Shown piece after piece: positions 17,822 through 27,489 of a DNA stretch of 64,000 nucleotides; positions within the stretch are counted from its first letter, which is position 1, and each line of letters begins with the position of its first letter. The DNA is from a candidate division NC10 bacterium CSP1-5 (GTDB taxonomy: Bacteria; Methylomirabilota; Methylomirabilia; Methylomirabilales; CSP1-5), in contig LDXR01000002.1 of the NCBI GenBank assembly GCA_001443495.1, positions 1 through 64,000 of the forward strand, given 5' to 3'. The notes under the pieces are model-generated. The model had not been told where the DNA came from and did not search any database. It saw only the letters and a program-made list of their open reading frames with translations. Made by a program: the position numbers and the translations under genes.

Positions 17822-20014
17822 ATGACGGTGCACCCTGAAGCGTACCTGGCCGAACTAAATCCGCCCCAACGCGAGGCGGTCCTCCACACCGAGGGACCCC
17901 TCCTCATCCTTGCCGGGGCCGGGTCCGGAAAGACCCGTGTCATCATCTACCGGATCGCCTACCTCATCGGCGGGCTCCAGATTCGTCCCTGGAACATCCT
18001 CGCCGTGACCTTTACCAACAAGGCGGCCGACGAGATGCGTGGGCGGGTGGCCCAGCTCCTCGGGGCCGAGGGGCTGAACGTATGGGTGGGGACCTTTCAC
18101 GCCACCTGCGTGAAGATCCTGAGGAAAAACGCTGCCTACCTCGGCCTTCGGTCCTCTTTTCTGATCTACGATGAGGCCGACCAGCTCGCCCTGCTCCGGG
18201 AATGCCTCAAGGAGTTGGATCTGAGCGAGCGGGTGATTCATCCGCGCGTGGCCCAAAACAGGATCAGCCGGGCCAAGAATGATCTCCTCACCCCGGCGGA
18301 ATTCGCTGCCCAGGCGGGCGATTACCTCGAAGAGCGGGTGGCCAGGATCTATTACCGGTACCAGGCTGAGCTCCAGCGGAGCGGGGCCTTAGACTTTGAC
18401 GATCTCTTGGTCGAGGCGGTCCGACTGTTCCTGGAGCGACCCATGGTCCTCGGCTACTACCAGGACCTCTGGCGCTACATCATGGTGGATGAGTATCAGG
18501 ATACGAACCACGCCCAGTACCGGTTGATCCGCCTTCTGGCAGAGCGGCATCAGAATCTGGCGGTGGTGGGTGATGATGATCAGTCGATTTATCGGTGGCG
18601 TGGGGCCGATCTCGGGAACATCCTGGAGTTTGAACGAGACTATCCCTACTGCAAGACGGTGCGCCTGGAGCAGAACTACCGATCCACCCAGCGAATCCTG
18701 GAGACCGCTTCCTCAGTGATCGCCCATAACCGGGGTCGCAAGGCGAAGCATCTCTGGACCGAGAATGAAGAGGGGGACCCGGTGGGTTTCTGCCAAGCGA
18801 GGGATGAGGAGGACGAGGCCACCTTCGTTGTGGAGACCATCAGACGTCTGGCGATCGCGGAAGGGTGGAGCTTTGATGACTTCGCCGTGTTCTACCGGGT
18901 CAACGCCCAATCCCGGGTCCTGGAGGATGCCTGCCGGCGCGTGATGACCCCGTATATCATCGTGGGCGGCCTCCGGTTCTACGAGCGCAAGGAGATTAAG
19001 GACCTCTTGGCTTATCTCCGGCTCATCGCGAACCCTGCCGATTCGGTCAGCTTTCTCCGAGCGGTGAATGTCCCGACTCGAGGGATTGGGAAGACGACCT
19101 TGGAGAAGGTGAGCAGATTTGCCTCAGGAAAGGGGCTGTCTCTCTGGGAGGCCTGCCGTGAAATGGTCAAAGAAAATCTTCTCCCCGCGCGACAGGCCAA
19201 AGCCATCCAGGACTTCCAGGTCCTCATCGAACGCTGTACGGTGAAACTCCCCGGGAGCTCCGTTCCTGAAATGCTCAACGACCTTCTCCAGGAGACCGGA
19301 TATCTGGAGGAACTCCAGCGGGAAGCGACTCCTGAGGCCCTGAGTCGCCTCGAAAACCTTCGCGAGCTGATCTCCGCAGCCCAGGATTTTGTCGCGCGGA
19401 GTGAGGACAAGTCGCTTGAGGCCTTCCTGGATATGGTCGCGCTCCTCACCGATGTGGACGAGGGGATGAAAGATGCGCGGGGAAAAGTGACCCTGATGAC
19501 GCTACATATGGCCAAGGGGTTGGAGTTTCCCGTGGTCTTCATCACGGGAATGGAGGAGGGGGTCTTTCCGCACAGCCGGGCCTACACCGATCCGGAAGAG
19601 CTTGAGGAGGAGCGGCGTCTCTGTTACGTGGGGGTGACCCGGGCCAAGAAGCGCCTCTTCCTCACCGCGGCTATGCAGCGGCGGCTGTACGGCGGTGAGA
19701 GCGTCAACCTTCCGTCCCGGTTTCTGGAAGAGATCTCGCCGGAGCTTCTGCAAAGGGTCGAGACCCCGACTCCGTCGTATGCCCCACACCTGGAAGGCCT
19801 GGGGGTGTCGTCCGTGCGATACGAAGCGGAGGCGGATGACCCCCCCCTTGTGGATTTTTTGCAGCCGGGGGTCCGTGTCAGGCATCCGGAATGGGGGGTG
19901 GGCAGGATCCGCGAGCGGATCGGCAATGGAGACGAGCTGAAGGTTGTGGTGACCTTTCCGGGGATCGGGGTAAGAAAACTCAAGGTCAAGTACGCCCAAC
20001 TCACCCAGGCCTGA
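17822..20014 (+). CDS. pcrA: UvrD/PcrA-family ATP-dependent DNA helicase
   Basis: Superfamily 1A 3'-5' helicase for repair and replication restart, 730 residues. Visible motifs are the Q-motif LNPPQREAV, Walker A AGAGSGKTRV, motif Ia TFTNKAADEM, Walker B MVDEYQDTN, motif III GDDDQSIYRWRGA, motif IV EQNYRS, motif V LMTLHMAKGLEFPVVF and motif VI YVGVTRAKKRL. The C-terminal ~70 residues (WGVGRIRER) match the PcrA C-terminal module that binds RNA polymerase. The ATG at 17822 is preferred over the adjacent TTG. Confidence 0.93.
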   Translation: MTVHPEAYLAELNPPQREAVLHTEGPLLILAGAGSGKTRVIIYRIAYLIGGLQIRPWNILAVTFTNKAADEMRGRVAQLLGAEGLNVWVGTFHATCVKILRKNAAYLGLRSSFLIYDEADQLALLRECLKELDLSERVIHPRVAQNRISRAKNDLLTPAEFAAQAGDYLEERVARIYYRYQAELQRSGALDFDDLLVEAVRLFLERPMVLGYYQDLWRYIMVDEYQDTNHAQYRLIRLLAERHQNLAVVGDDDQSIYRWRGADLGNILEFERDYPYCKTVRLEQNYRSTQRILETASSVIAHNRGRKAKHLWTENEEGDPVGFCQARDEEDEATFVVETIRRLAIAEGWSFDDFAVFYRVNAQSRVLEDACRRVMTPYIIVGGLRFYERKEIKDLLAYLRLIANPADSVSFLRAVNVPTRGIGKTTLEKVSRFASGKGLSLWEACREMVKENLLPARQAKAIQDFQVLIERCTVKLPGSSVPEMLNDLLQETGYLEELQREATPEALSRLENLRELISAAQDFVARSEDKSLEAFLDMVALLTDVDEGMKDARGKVTLMTLHMAKGLEFPVVFITGMEEGVFPHSRAYTDPEELEEERRLCYVGVTRAKKRLFLTAAMQRRLYGGESVNLPSRFLEEISPELLQRVETPTPSYAPHLEGLGVSSVRYEAEADDPPLVDFLQPGVRVRHPEWGVGRIRERIGNGDELKVVVTFPGIGVRKLKVKYAQLTQA

Positions 20015-20048
20015 AGGATCGGCTCGGGAGAACATTCTTCGTCGGGAA

Positions 20049-20237
20049 CAGCACCTGCAAGCCCCTCGCTCCTGGCCTCCCGCGGCGACCCTGAGCGGCG
20101 GCTTACGGCCTGGGTCCCTCCGTGTTCACGATCCCTGCAAGGAAGCCCGGCACAGATCGCGCCTCGGTTTCCCAGGCCGTCGCCTGCCGAGGGGCCCCGC
20201 CGCTCCCGGCAATGTCGCTCGGGACCTGCAGGTGCTG
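20049..20237 (+). repeat. TIR-flanked intergenic repeat element, copy 1
   Basis: A 189-bp element between pcrA and gatC. It has perfect 11-bp terminal inverted repeats (CAGCACCTGCA at 20049-20059, TGCAGGTGCTG at 20227-20237). The core contains GGCGGCTTACGGCC, GGGTCCCTCCGTGTTCAC and GCCTCGGTTTCCC, all shared with the copies near 51.2 and 54.4 kb. Internal inverted repeats (GACCC/GGGTC, CCTCGG/CCGAGG) suggest folding as RNA or single-stranded DNA. No protein of its own is convincing. It fits a MITE or REP-like non-autonomous element. Confidence 0.7.
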
Positions 20238-20253
20238 CTCTTTATCCCTTCCA

Positions 20254-20284
20254 TTGGAAAATCTTTGCGGGGTCATCGTAAAAT
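20254..20284 (+). promoter_or_regulatory. Possible promoter of the gat operon
   Basis: TTGGAA (20254-20259) and TAAAAT (20279-20284) are 19 bp apart and lie 36 bp ahead of the gatC ATG. The spacing is long, so the call is tentative. Confidence 0.35.
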
Positions 20285-20320
20285 GCTATCATCTCTATAC
20301 CTTCCGTGGAGGATGCGGCG

Positions 20321-20611
20321 ATGAAGATCACGCGCCGAGAGGTGGAACATGTGGCGAGGCTGGCCCGGCTGGGCCTGGCCGACGAGGAGATGGAGAGGAT
20401 GCGGGCCCAGCTGGATGCGATTCTTACGTACATCGATAAGCTCAACCAGCTGGACACTCGTGAAATCAAGCCGACGTCCCACGTCATCCCGATGACCAAT
20501 GTCCTTCGCGAGGATGTGGTCTCCCCGTCGCTTTCTCAGGATCAGGCCTTGGCCAATGCCCCCGATCGCCACGAGGCCTTCTTCCGCGTCCCCCGCATCT
20601 TGGAGGCGTAG
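20321..20611 (+). CDS. gatC: Asp-tRNA(Asn)/Glu-tRNA(Gln) amidotransferase subunit C
   Basis: The 96-residue GatC stabilises the GatA-GatB complex. The family pattern MKITRREVEHVARLARLGL at the N-terminus and the C-terminal LREDVVSPSL and HEAFFRVPRIL are typical. The ATG at 20321 has GGAGG at 20308-20312 with ideal spacing. It is followed by gatA after a 100-bp gap filled by a heptad-repeat pair. Confidence 0.95.
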   Translation: MKITRREVEHVARLARLGLADEEMERMRAQLDAILTYIDKLNQLDTREIKPTSHVIPMTNVLREDVVSPSLSQDQALANAPDRHEAFFRVPRILEA

Positions 20612-20700
20612 TTCATGGTTCAGAGTTGATGGAAATGATCGTGGTCCCCCTCTCGGCGTGATAGGCGTTATCCATGAACCCTCAACCATGAACGGTGAAC
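20611..20700. repeat. Inverted pair of 7-bp-unit arrays between gatC and gatA
   Basis: GTTCATG-GTTCAGA-GTTGATG starts at 20611, and the complementary array CCATGAACC-CTCAACC-ATGAACG lies at 20672-20700. The units are 7 bp long and the two arms are reverse complements of one family (GTTCATGGTT), so the whole can form a cruciform or RNA hairpin. Confidence 0.6.
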
Positions 20701-20710
20701 GGGTCTTCCG

Positions 20711-22171
20711 ATGGAGCTGACCGGCCTGACCATTCATGAACTGCAGGGACTGCTCCGGCGCCGGGAGGTGACCGCAAAGCAGGTCCTGATGGCCTTTCTC
20801 AAGCGGATTGCCCAGGTCGAGGGAAAGATCCAGGCGTACATGGCCGTGACGGGCCTCGAGGCGCTCCGGATGGCCTCCCGTCTGGATCGACGCCGCCACG
20901 CGGGGGAGGATGCCGGCCCGCTCGCCGGGATCCCACTCGCCATCAAGGACGTCATCTGCACACAGGATGTTCCGACCACCTGCTCCTCCAGGATCTTGGA
21001 CGGATTCATTCCGCCCTATGACGCGACGGTGATGAGGCGCCTCAACCAGGCCGGCATGGTGCTGCTCGGAAAGACCAACATGGATGAATTCGCCATGGGG
21101 TCGTCCACCGAGAATTCGGGCTACAAGGTCACGCGCAACCCCTGGGACTTGGATCGGGTTCCCGGGGGGTCGAGCGGGGGGTCGGCGGCGGCGGTGGCGG
21201 CAGACCTGTGCACCGCCGCTCTCGGCTCGGACACCGGTGGCTCGATCCGGCAGCCGGCAGCCTTCTGCGGGATCGTCGGGGTGAAGCCCACCTACGGTCG
21301 CGTCTCGCGATACGGGCTCGTCGCCTTCGCGTCATCGTTGGATCAGATCGGGCCCATGACCAAGGACGTTCGGGATGCGGCGATCCTCTTAGGCGTCATC
21401 GCGGGTCACGATACCTGCGACTCCACCTCGGTAAACGTGCCTGTTCCGGACTACGTCGCCCAGTTGGGTCGCGAGGTGACTGGACTGAGGATCGGCATCC
21501 CGAAGGAGTACTTTATCGAAGGGATGGACCCCGAGGTGGAAACGGCCATTCGGGCGGCGATCAACGTCTTGGAGTCCCTGGGAGCGAAGGCAGAGTCCAT
21601 CTCCCTTCCCCACACCGAGTACGCCGTGGCGACCTATTACCTGGTGGCGACGGCTGAGGCGAGCTCGAATCTGGCCCGGTATGACGCGGTCAAGTACGGG
21701 TTTCGCGCTCGCGAGGCGAAGGACCTCCTCTCCATGTACATGAAAAGCCGGCAGAACGGATTTGGTGCCGAGGTGAAGCGACGGATCATGCTCGGGACCT
21801 ACGCCCTGAGCGCCGGCTACTATGACGCCTACTATCTGAAGGCCCTGAAGGTCCGGACCCTGATCCGGAAGGACTTCGAGGACACCTTCAAGCGCTGCGA
21901 AGTCATCCTGACACCGACTGCACCCACGCCTGCGTTCAGACTGGGTGAGAAGACTGCAGATCCCCTTACCATGTATCTCTCGGATATCTTCACCATTTCC
22001 GCCAATCTAGCTGGGATTCCGGGGGTCTGTCTCCCCTGTGGCTTTACACGGGCCGGGCTTCCCATTGGTCTCCAACTGCTCGGAAAGCCCTTTGATGAGG
22101 CGACCCTGCTTCAGGTGGCTTTTGCGTACGAACAGGCCACAGAGTGGCATAGGCGCAAACCTCCCCTCTAG
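20711..22171 (+). CDS. gatA: Asp-tRNA(Asn)/Glu-tRNA(Gln) amidotransferase subunit A
   Basis: Glutaminase/amidase subunit of GatCAB that supplies ammonia for transamidation. The 486 residues show the amidase Ser-cisSer-Lys triad: Lys in LAIKDVI, Ser in [13 protein letters not shown] and Ser in [36 protein letters not shown] is the standard GatA segment. It is part of a gat cluster that also contains a cyclotransferase-like gene. Confidence 0.96.
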   Translation: MELTGLTIHELQGLLRRREVTAKQVLMAFLKRIAQVEGKIQAYMAVTGLEALRMASRLDRRRHAGEDAGPLAGIPLAIKDVICTQDVPTTCSSRILDGFIPPYDATVMRRLNQAGMVLLGKTNMDEFAMGSSTENSGYKVTRNPWDLDRVPGGSSGGSAAAVAADLCTAALGSDTGGSIRQPAAFCGIVGVKPTYGRVSRYGLVAFASSLDQIGPMTKDVRDAAILLGVIAGHDTCDSTSVNVPVPDYVAQLGREVTGLRIGIPKEYFIEGMDPEVETAIRAAINVLESLGAKAESISLPHTEYAVATYYLVATAEASSNLARYDAVKYGFRAREAKDLLSMYMKSRQNGFGAEVKRRIMLGTYALSAGYYDAYYLKALKVRTLIRKDFEDTFKRCEVILTPTAPTPAFRLGEKTADPLTMYLSDIFTISANLAGIPGVCLPCGFTRAGLPIGLQLLGKPFDEATLLQVAFAYEQATEWHRRKPPL

Positions 22172-22179
22172 GACGATGG

Positions 22180-22240
22180 CCGATCACCGACCACCGACGA
22201 GTGCAAGAACTTCTTCCTGACGGTCATCGGTCGTCGACGA
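22180..22240. repeat. Heptad-repeat pair between gatA and the cyclotransferase gene
   Basis: GATCACC-GACCACC-GACGAGT (from about 22182) and CGGTCAT-CGGTCGT-CGACGAG (from 22221) are inverted relatives built of 7-bp units. They occupy essentially the whole 72-bp gap. Confidence 0.55.
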
Positions 22241-22243
22241 GCA

Positions 22244-22687
22244 ATGTTCTACTTCGCGTACGGTTCGAATATGGAGCGGCATCATATGAAGCGGCGCTGC
22301 CGTTCCGCGAAGTTCGTGGCAGCAGCCACGATTCGGGATTACGAGCTGAATTTCACCGGAACGTCCTCGATGTGGGGGGGCGGGGTCGCCGACCTCAGTC
22401 CGGCGAAGGGGAAGGTCGTCGAAGGAGTCCTCTGGGATATCTCCGAGGCGGATCTCAAAGAGTTGGACGAATACGAAGGATATCCCAAGGTTTACGTCCG
22501 CCGAAACGTGGAGGTCGAGACTCCCGACGGGCGGAAGATGGAGGCCTTCGCCTACTTTACGGCGAGACCGGGCCTATACAAGGCACCCTCCCGTCGGTAC
22601 CTGCGGCTTCTGGTGAGCGGGGCCGAGGAGCACGGCCTGTCCGACAAGTACATCATGAACCTTGAAGCGATCCGCACCTCGGGATAG
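22244..22687 (+). CDS. Gamma-glutamylcyclotransferase-like (AIG2/GGCT fold) protein
   Basis: A 147-residue cytoplasmic protein. The N-terminal FYFAYGSNM substrate-binding loop and the catalytic-Glu region DEYEGYP identify the GGCT/AIG2 fold. Such enzymes cyclise gamma-glutamyl amines to 5-oxoproline. The substrate cannot be read from sequence. It is inserted between gatA and gatB, and both flanking gaps are filled with heptad arrays. Confidence 0.85.
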   Translation: MFYFAYGSNMERHHMKRRCRSAKFVAAATIRDYELNFTGTSSMWGGGVADLSPAKGKVVEGVLWDISEADLKELDEYEGYPKVYVRRNVEVETPDGRKMEAFAYFTARPGLYKAPSRRYLRLLVSGAEEHGLSDKYIMNLEAIRTSG

Positions 22688-22689
22688 TG

Positions 22690-22738
22690 GCCGGTGACTG
22701 GTGATTAGTATCTTGTCACCAACCACTAGCCACCAAGC
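22690..22738. repeat. Heptad-repeat pair upstream of gatB
   Basis: GGTGACT-GGTGATT-AGTATCT (about 22692-22712) is mirrored by TCACCAACCACTAGCCACC (about 22716-22735), again 7-bp units in inverted orientation. The family matches the arrays near 49.95 kb. Confidence 0.55.
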
Positions 22739-22749
22739 ACGGGTGAGCG

Positions 22750-24222
22750 ATGAATCGCGAACCAGAATACGAGGCGGTGATCGGGCTCGAAGTACATGCC
22801 CAACTCCTCACCGCATCGAAGATCTTCTGTGGCTGCAGCACGCGGTTCGGGGAAGCCCCCAACTCCCAAACCTGTCCCGTCTGTCTCGGCCTGCCGGGGG
22901 TCTTGCCCGTCCTCAATAAGAAGGCGGTGGAGTTCGCTATTCGCACTGCGCTCGCTGTCCGTGGCTTGATCGCGGCCCACTCCATCTTTGCCCGAAAGAA
23001 TTATTTCTACCCCGATCTCCCCAAGGATTATCAGATATCCCAGTACGAGCTCCCCCTCAGCACTGGGGGGTTTGTCGAGATCAACAACGACGGGATGGCC
23101 AGGCGGGTGCGGATTCGGCGGGTTCATCTGGAGGAGGATGCCGGAAAACTCCTCCACGCTGGGACCATGGATCGCGCGGAGTACAGCCTGGTCGATTTCA
23201 ATCGGTGCGGCGTCCCGTTGATCGAGATGGTGACGGAACCGGACCTGCGTACGCCGGAGGCGGCGGCGGAGTTCTTGAAGGAGTTTCGGGCCATCCTCCA
23301 ATATCTGGAGGTCTCCCAGGGGAACATGGAGGAGGGCAATCTTCGCTGTGACGCCAATGTCTCGGTCCGTCCGACGGGCACCGCGGAGCTCGGGGTGAAG
23401 ACCGAGGTCAAGAACATGAATTCGTTTAAGAATGTCCAGCGGGCCCTGGAGTATGAGATCGAGCGACAGATCAGGCTTCTGAAATCAGGTCAACCGATCG
23501 TCCAGGAGACCCACCTCTGGGACGCCACGCAAGGGGTCACGCTCCCCATGCGGGGGAAAGAGGAGGCTCATGATTACCGTTACTTCCCCGAGCCGGACCT
23601 GGTTCCGGTCGAGATATCTCCCGCGTGGGTTGAGGAGATCGCTGCGAGCCTGCCGGAGCTCCCCGCCGAGCGGCGGCAGCGCTTTGTTCAGGCGTACGGG
23701 CTCCCCGAGTACGACGCGGCGGTGCTCACCGCCAGCAAGGCGCTGGCCGACTTTTTTGAGGAATGCACCCACCGCCACCGGGACGTCAAGCTGGTGAGCA
23801 ACTGGATCATGTCCGAGCTCTTGGGATACCTCAATCGGGAGGGAAAAGAGATCACCGAAAGTCCCGTGACTCCCGCCCAATTGGCCGCCCTCCTGAAGCT
23901 CATCCAGGAGGGAGTCATTAGCGGTAAGATCGCCAAGGTGGTGTTCGAGGCGATGTACCAGACGGGAAAGAGCCCTGAGGCCATCATCCGGGAGAAGGGA
24001 CTAATCCAGATCACGGACCCGGAAGAGCTCGGGAGGATCGTCGATCAGGTGCTGGCCGAGAATCCTGGCCCCGTGTCCGACTTCAGAGGGGGAAAGGAAA
24101 AGGCCCGCACGGCACTGGTCGGGGCGGTGATGCGCGCGACGAAGGGGAAGGCCAATCCGCAACTCGTCAATGATCTGCTCCGGGAGAAGCTCGCCGGTGG
24201 GAAAGTCCACCCCGAGGAATGA
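22750..24222 (+). CDS. gatB: Asp-tRNA(Asn)/Glu-tRNA(Gln) amidotransferase subunit B
   Basis: Kinase/transamidase subunit that phosphorylates and amidates the misacylated Asp or Glu. The 490 residues include [14 protein letters not shown], the Cys motif CGCST...[32 protein letters not shown] and the C-terminal YqeY/tail domain ([15 protein letters not shown]). The start at 22750 is the family start. It completes GatCAB with gatC and gatA. Confidence 0.96.
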   Translation: MNREPEYEAVIGLEVHAQLLTASKIFCGCSTRFGEAPNSQTCPVCLGLPGVLPVLNKKAVEFAIRTALAVRGLIAAHSIFARKNYFYPDLPKDYQISQYELPLSTGGFVEINNDGMARRVRIRRVHLEEDAGKLLHAGTMDRAEYSLVDFNRCGVPLIEMVTEPDLRTPEAAAEFLKEFRAILQYLEVSQGNMEEGNLRCDANVSVRPTGTAELGVKTEVKNMNSFKNVQRALEYEIERQIRLLKSGQPIVQETHLWDATQGVTLPMRGKEEAHDYRYFPEPDLVPVEISPAWVEEIAASLPELPAERRQRFVQAYGLPEYDAAVLTASKALADFFEECTHRHRDVKLVSNWIMSELLGYLNREGKEITESPVTPAQLAALLKLIQEGVISGKIAKVVFEAMYQTGKSPEAIIREKGLIQITDPEELGRIVDQVLAENPGPVSDFRGGKEKARTALVGAVMRATKGKANPQLVNDLLREKLAGGKVHPEE

Positions 24223-24225
24223 CAA

Positions 24226-25275
24226 ATGCGAATCGCGTTGATCACGCCCTACTACTACCCGTCCGTTCGCGGCAATGCAGTTACCGTAGGACGGATTGCG
24301 GCGGGTCTCCGCGAACGCGGGCATCAGGTTGAAGTCCTCTCGCTCGACGCATGTAAAAATGCACGGGAAATTCCCTCGGCCATTCGGGTCTTTGATCCCG
24401 ATCTTCTCCATGGGTTTCATGCCTTCATGACCGGAGAACTCGTCGTGAACGAGGCGAAGGCGGATGACGTACCACCCCTGGTGACCATCACCGGCACCGA
24501 TGTCAACATTGATCTGTTTCATCCGGAGCGGCGCGAAAGGGTGGTGGACATCCTGACTCGAGTACAGGGCATTGTCGTCTTTCACGAGAGCATCCGAAAC
24601 AAACTGCTGCGGGAAGTCCCATGCCTGGATGGAAAGATTCGGGTAATTCGGCAAACGGTTGCCTGCGGTGACAAAACCGACACGTATCGGTCGCAGTGGG
24701 GGCTTGGCCCCCAGCATGTGGTCTTCTTCTTCCCGGCGGGAATCCGTAGCGTGAAGAATCTTCCCTTTTGCATTCCACCGCTCGCCCGGCTTCAGACCCG
24801 GTACCCAGACGTTCGCGCCGTCTACGCAGGTCCCATCGTGGAGGAAGAGGAGGGAAGGCGGCTGCTCAGCCTCCTTGCGGGCAACCGATGGACCCGCTAC
24901 CTCGGCGCGGTTCCCCACGAAGAGATCTGCAGCATGCTCCGGGTCGTGGACGTGGTGGTGAACTCCTCTCTCTCGGAAGGCGGGATGTCCAATGCCCTCC
25001 TTGAAGCCATGAGTCGGGGGGTGGCGGTCCTCGCCTCGGATATCGAGGGGAACCGATCGATCATTGTGGATGAGCTGGATGGTCTCCTCTTTTCCTCGGA
25101 AGAGGACTTTGAACGCAAAGCCGAGCGTCTGATTCTCGATCCCGATATGAGGCGACGCCTGGGCAGGCAGGCGCAGGCAAAGATCGAAAGGGAATTCTCC
25201 CGCGAGCGAGAAATCGACGCCTACGAGGCGTTCTACCGTGACCTGCTGGGTGCCGGTGGCGAAGGTGGCGCCTAA
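24226..25275 (+). CDS. GT4-family glycosyltransferase
   Basis: A 349-residue retaining glycosyltransferase of the GT-B fold. The N-terminal donor-independent domain starts MRIALITPYYYPSVRGNAV. The C-terminal nucleotide-sugar domain contains the E-x7-E motif in SLSEGGMSNALLEAM, and VLASDIEGNRSII matches the family. It begins 3 bp after the gatB stop, but a functional link is unlikely. There are no sugar-pathway neighbours, so the acceptor is unknown. Confidence 0.85.
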   Translation: MRIALITPYYYPSVRGNAVTVGRIAAGLRERGHQVEVLSLDACKNAREIPSAIRVFDPDLLHGFHAFMTGELVVNEAKADDVPPLVTITGTDVNIDLFHPERRERVVDILTRVQGIVVFHESIRNKLLREVPCLDGKIRVIRQTVACGDKTDTYRSQWGLGPQHVVFFFPAGIRSVKNLPFCIPPLARLQTRYPDVRAVYAGPIVEEEEGRRLLSLLAGNRWTRYLGAVPHEEICSMLRVVDVVVNSSLSEGGMSNALLEAMSRGVAVLASDIEGNRSIIVDELDGLLFSSEEDFERKAERLILDPDMRRRLGRQAQAKIEREFSREREIDAYEAFYRDLLGAGGEGGA

Positions 25276-25311
25276 CGAGTGCTCGGGAACGGGCTACCCC
25301 GAGGGGGTCCC

Positions 25312-26226
25312 ATGGATATTCGCGCGCTAGAGGTCTTCTGCAGGATCGTCGAACTCAAGAGCTTTTCAAGGGCCGCCGAGGCAGTGTATCTCACCCAGCC
25401 GACGGTGAGCGGCCACATCAAGGTACTTGAAGAGTTTGTCGGGGTGAAGCTGTTGGACCGGCTGGGCCGTGAGGTGCTTCCGACGAAGGTGGGAGAGCTC
25501 CTGTACGGTTACGCCAAGCAGATCCTCGCCCTGAGGAACCAGGCCATCCAGGCCCTGGAGGAGTACAAGGGCTCCTTGAAGGGGCACCTCGTGATTGGCG
25601 GGAGCAACATTCCCGGCGAGTACGTCCTCCCCACGCTGTTGGCTACCTTCAAGGCTCGGTACCCGGAGATCTCCATCACGCTGAAGATCGGCGACTCGCG
25701 GGAGATTGTCCGGGGGGTCCTGGAGGGGACGTTTGAGCTCGGCGCGGTTGGAGCGAAGTTTGACGACGGACAGCTGATCTACCTGAAGCTCTTGGAGGAT
25801 GAACTGGTGCTCGCCTTGCCGCCTGGGCACGCCTGGGCGAGCAAACCCGTTGTCGCCCTGGAAGAGCTTGTCGAACAGCCGATGATCTTAAGAGAGGTTG
25901 GGTCCGGCTCGAGAAAGGTCTTCGAGGATGCGCTTCACGTCGCACGACTCGACTCCAGCGCCCTGACGGTAGTGGCAGAGCTGGGGAGCACGGAGGCCAT
26001 CCGCCAGGCGGTGAAGAGCGGCGCAGGAGCTTCGGTGATTTCACTCAGGGCCATCCAGGACGACCTGGACCGGGGAACAATTCGGACTGTCCCCCTCGAA
26101 GGCATCAAACTCACTCGCGATTTCTATCTGGTTTATCACAAGAACCGCTCGCGCTCTCCCCTCTGTGAGGCATTCGCCAGTTTCCTCCTCGAATCGGTCA
26201 GCTCGAAATCGGCCGGGGGTTCCTGA
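25312..26226 (+). CDS. LysR-family regulator of the selenium-metabolism-associated type
   Basis: A 304-residue LysR protein with an N-terminal winged helix (SFSRAAEAVYLTQPTVSGHIKVLEE) and a periplasmic-binding-fold effector domain. The whole-length pattern, including LDRLGREVLPTK and GGSNIPGEYVLPTLL, matches my recollection of the LysR subfamily that NCBI annotates as selenium metabolism-associated. The ATG at 25312 follows GAGGGGG. The context supports it: tRNA-Sec lies about 2.7 kb downstream, and selB and a selenocysteine formate dehydrogenase lie about 8-15 kb downstream. The regulated genes cannot be proven from sequence. Confidence 0.8.
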   Translation: MDIRALEVFCRIVELKSFSRAAEAVYLTQPTVSGHIKVLEEFVGVKLLDRLGREVLPTKVGELLYGYAKQILALRNQAIQALEEYKGSLKGHLVIGGSNIPGEYVLPTLLATFKARYPEISITLKIGDSREIVRGVLEGTFELGAVGAKFDDGQLIYLKLLEDELVLALPPGHAWASKPVVALEELVEQPMILREVGSGSRKVFEDALHVARLDSSALTVVAELGSTEAIRQAVKSGAGASVISLRAIQDDLDRGTIRTVPLEGIKLTRDFYLVYHKNRSRSPLCEAFASFLLESVSSKSAGGS

Positions 26227-26331
26227 ACCTTGAGTGTTCGGATCGCCTCCCTCCGAAGCCTTGTATGAATAATCCGGCCCCGGAAACCCGCGTCGCATGG
26301 GCGTCACCAGCCCAGCGGTCCCTATGACCTC

Positions 26332-26347
26332 TGGCACGCTGCATGCA
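26332..26347 (+). promoter_or_regulatory. -24/-12 (sigma-54) promoter ahead of the pseudo-receiver gene
   Basis: TGGCACG-CTGC-ATGCA has GG and GC exactly 10 bp apart and a perfect -24 element; one base of the -12 TTGCA box deviates. It lies 150 bp before the ATG at 26497. The rest of 26227-26496 holds no gene. Confidence 0.5.
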
Positions 26348-26496
26348 CCATCTGCCCACCGAGAGGTTCGAGCGGCCCCTCTGGAGCAGAGAGGGTAGCC
26401 GAAGAGCATCCGGATGTGCTATTCTTGAGCCGCATCATGCCAATTGTCACCTAGACGGCCCTGCCCTCCTGAGGGTGTAAGGGAGGGAGATATCCC

Positions 26497-27282
26497 ATGC
26501 CAATGGTGCTGCTCGTTGACGCCGATCCAGACAGCAGCGCCCGCTTCGAGAAGGCGCTGCGGGCCGCGGGATACGAAGTCTCGGTGGCTCCGAGCGGCTC
26601 GCGCGCCCTGGCGATGTTGCGGCAGCGCCGACCAGATCTCATCATCAGCCAGGCTATGTTCGAAGACATGTATGGCTCGGAGTTCTGCACAGCGGTTCGC
26701 TCCGATCCTGCGACCAAAGAAATTATGTTCGTCCTCTTGGTCGATCGGACCTCACAGATGGCACACGCCACCCAGACTCAAGCGGATATGGTCCTCCCGG
26801 AAAACCTGCCCGTCTCCACCGTTGTGACTCGCATCGACACTCACCTGCGGCTTCGTGGCGTCCCGGGCCTTGGGCCGCCGCGCGTCCCGGATCCGAAGGC
26901 GGCCACGAAGCCCGGAGCGGCGGCAGCCGGGCCCACCCTCCAGGGTTCATTGGCGGTCATGGATCTGACGGAGGTGACCCAGGCCGTCTCCATCGGCAGA
27001 AAGACCGGGCGGCTCGTCCTCTCCTTAAAGGCCGGCCAGGGGGCAATCCTGTTTGACTCGGGTCGGGTCGTGCACGCTGAGTTCGCGGGAAAGACAGGAG
27101 AGGGAGCCTTTAACGCGCTCGTGGTGGCGTCCCATCGCGAGCGAGGCGGGTCCTTCTCCTTCGTTCCCGTCGCGGCCGGAGACGCGTCGCAGCTTCCGAG
27201 CACCATTCAGACAGACCTGGAGACCCTGCTCCTCAACATCGCCGTCGAGATGGACGAGAGTCAGCGGGATACGCGGAACTGA
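26497..27282 (+). CDS. Pseudo-receiver-DUF4388 protein
   Basis: A 261-residue protein. Residues 1-120 fold as a receiver (VLLVDADPDS keeps the acidic pocket), but the phospho-acceptor position reads Gln (DLIISQAMFEDMYG), so it is probably not phosphorylated. A Pro/Ala linker leads to a C-terminal DUF4388 (PatA-N-like) domain, LQGSLAVMDLTEVTQAVSI...GRLVL. Such proteins occur around gliding, pilus and c-di-GMP systems. GGGAGGGA at 26481-26488 supports the ATG. It heads a cluster with two PilZ genes. Confidence 0.75.
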   Translation: MPMVLLVDADPDSSARFEKALRAAGYEVSVAPSGSRALAMLRQRRPDLIISQAMFEDMYGSEFCTAVRSDPATKEIMFVLLVDRTSQMAHATQTQADMVLPENLPVSTVVTRIDTHLRLRGVPGLGPPRVPDPKAATKPGAAAAGPTLQGSLAVMDLTEVTQAVSIGRKTGRLVLSLKAGQGAILFDSGRVVHAEFAGKTGEGAFNALVVASHRERGGSFSFVPVAAGDASQLPSTIQTDLETLLLNIAVEMDESQRDTRN

Positions 27283-27413
27283 CCCGAGGGGGCGATCGCG
27301 TCCACATCTCCGTCACCACAAGTATCCGAGCCTGAGAGATCCTTGGTCTGAAATCACGCCCCAGGAGGCCCCCGCCTTTCACAGGGGAGGCTGGACTGCG
27401 GCAGTGGCCCAGG

Positions 27414-27429
27414 TGGCAACATAATTGCA
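27414..27429 (+). promoter_or_regulatory. -24/-12 (sigma-54) promoter ahead of the PilZ genes
   Basis: TGGCAAC-ATAA-TTGCA has the exact GG-N10-GC spacing and differs from the TGGCAC-N5-TTGCA consensus at one position. It lies about 60 bp upstream of the first PilZ start, in a 207-bp gap with no other gene. Confidence 0.6.
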
Positions 27430-27489
27430 TAGATGGTCGATACTCCGAGGGCAGGCGGGGCCGTGAGTTGAGGTAAGAAGGGGTCAGCG

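Noticed and set aside
20122-20439. 105-residue ORF across the repeat element and the gatC start
   Set aside because: It runs through the repeat and out of frame into gatC; no ribosome site or family.
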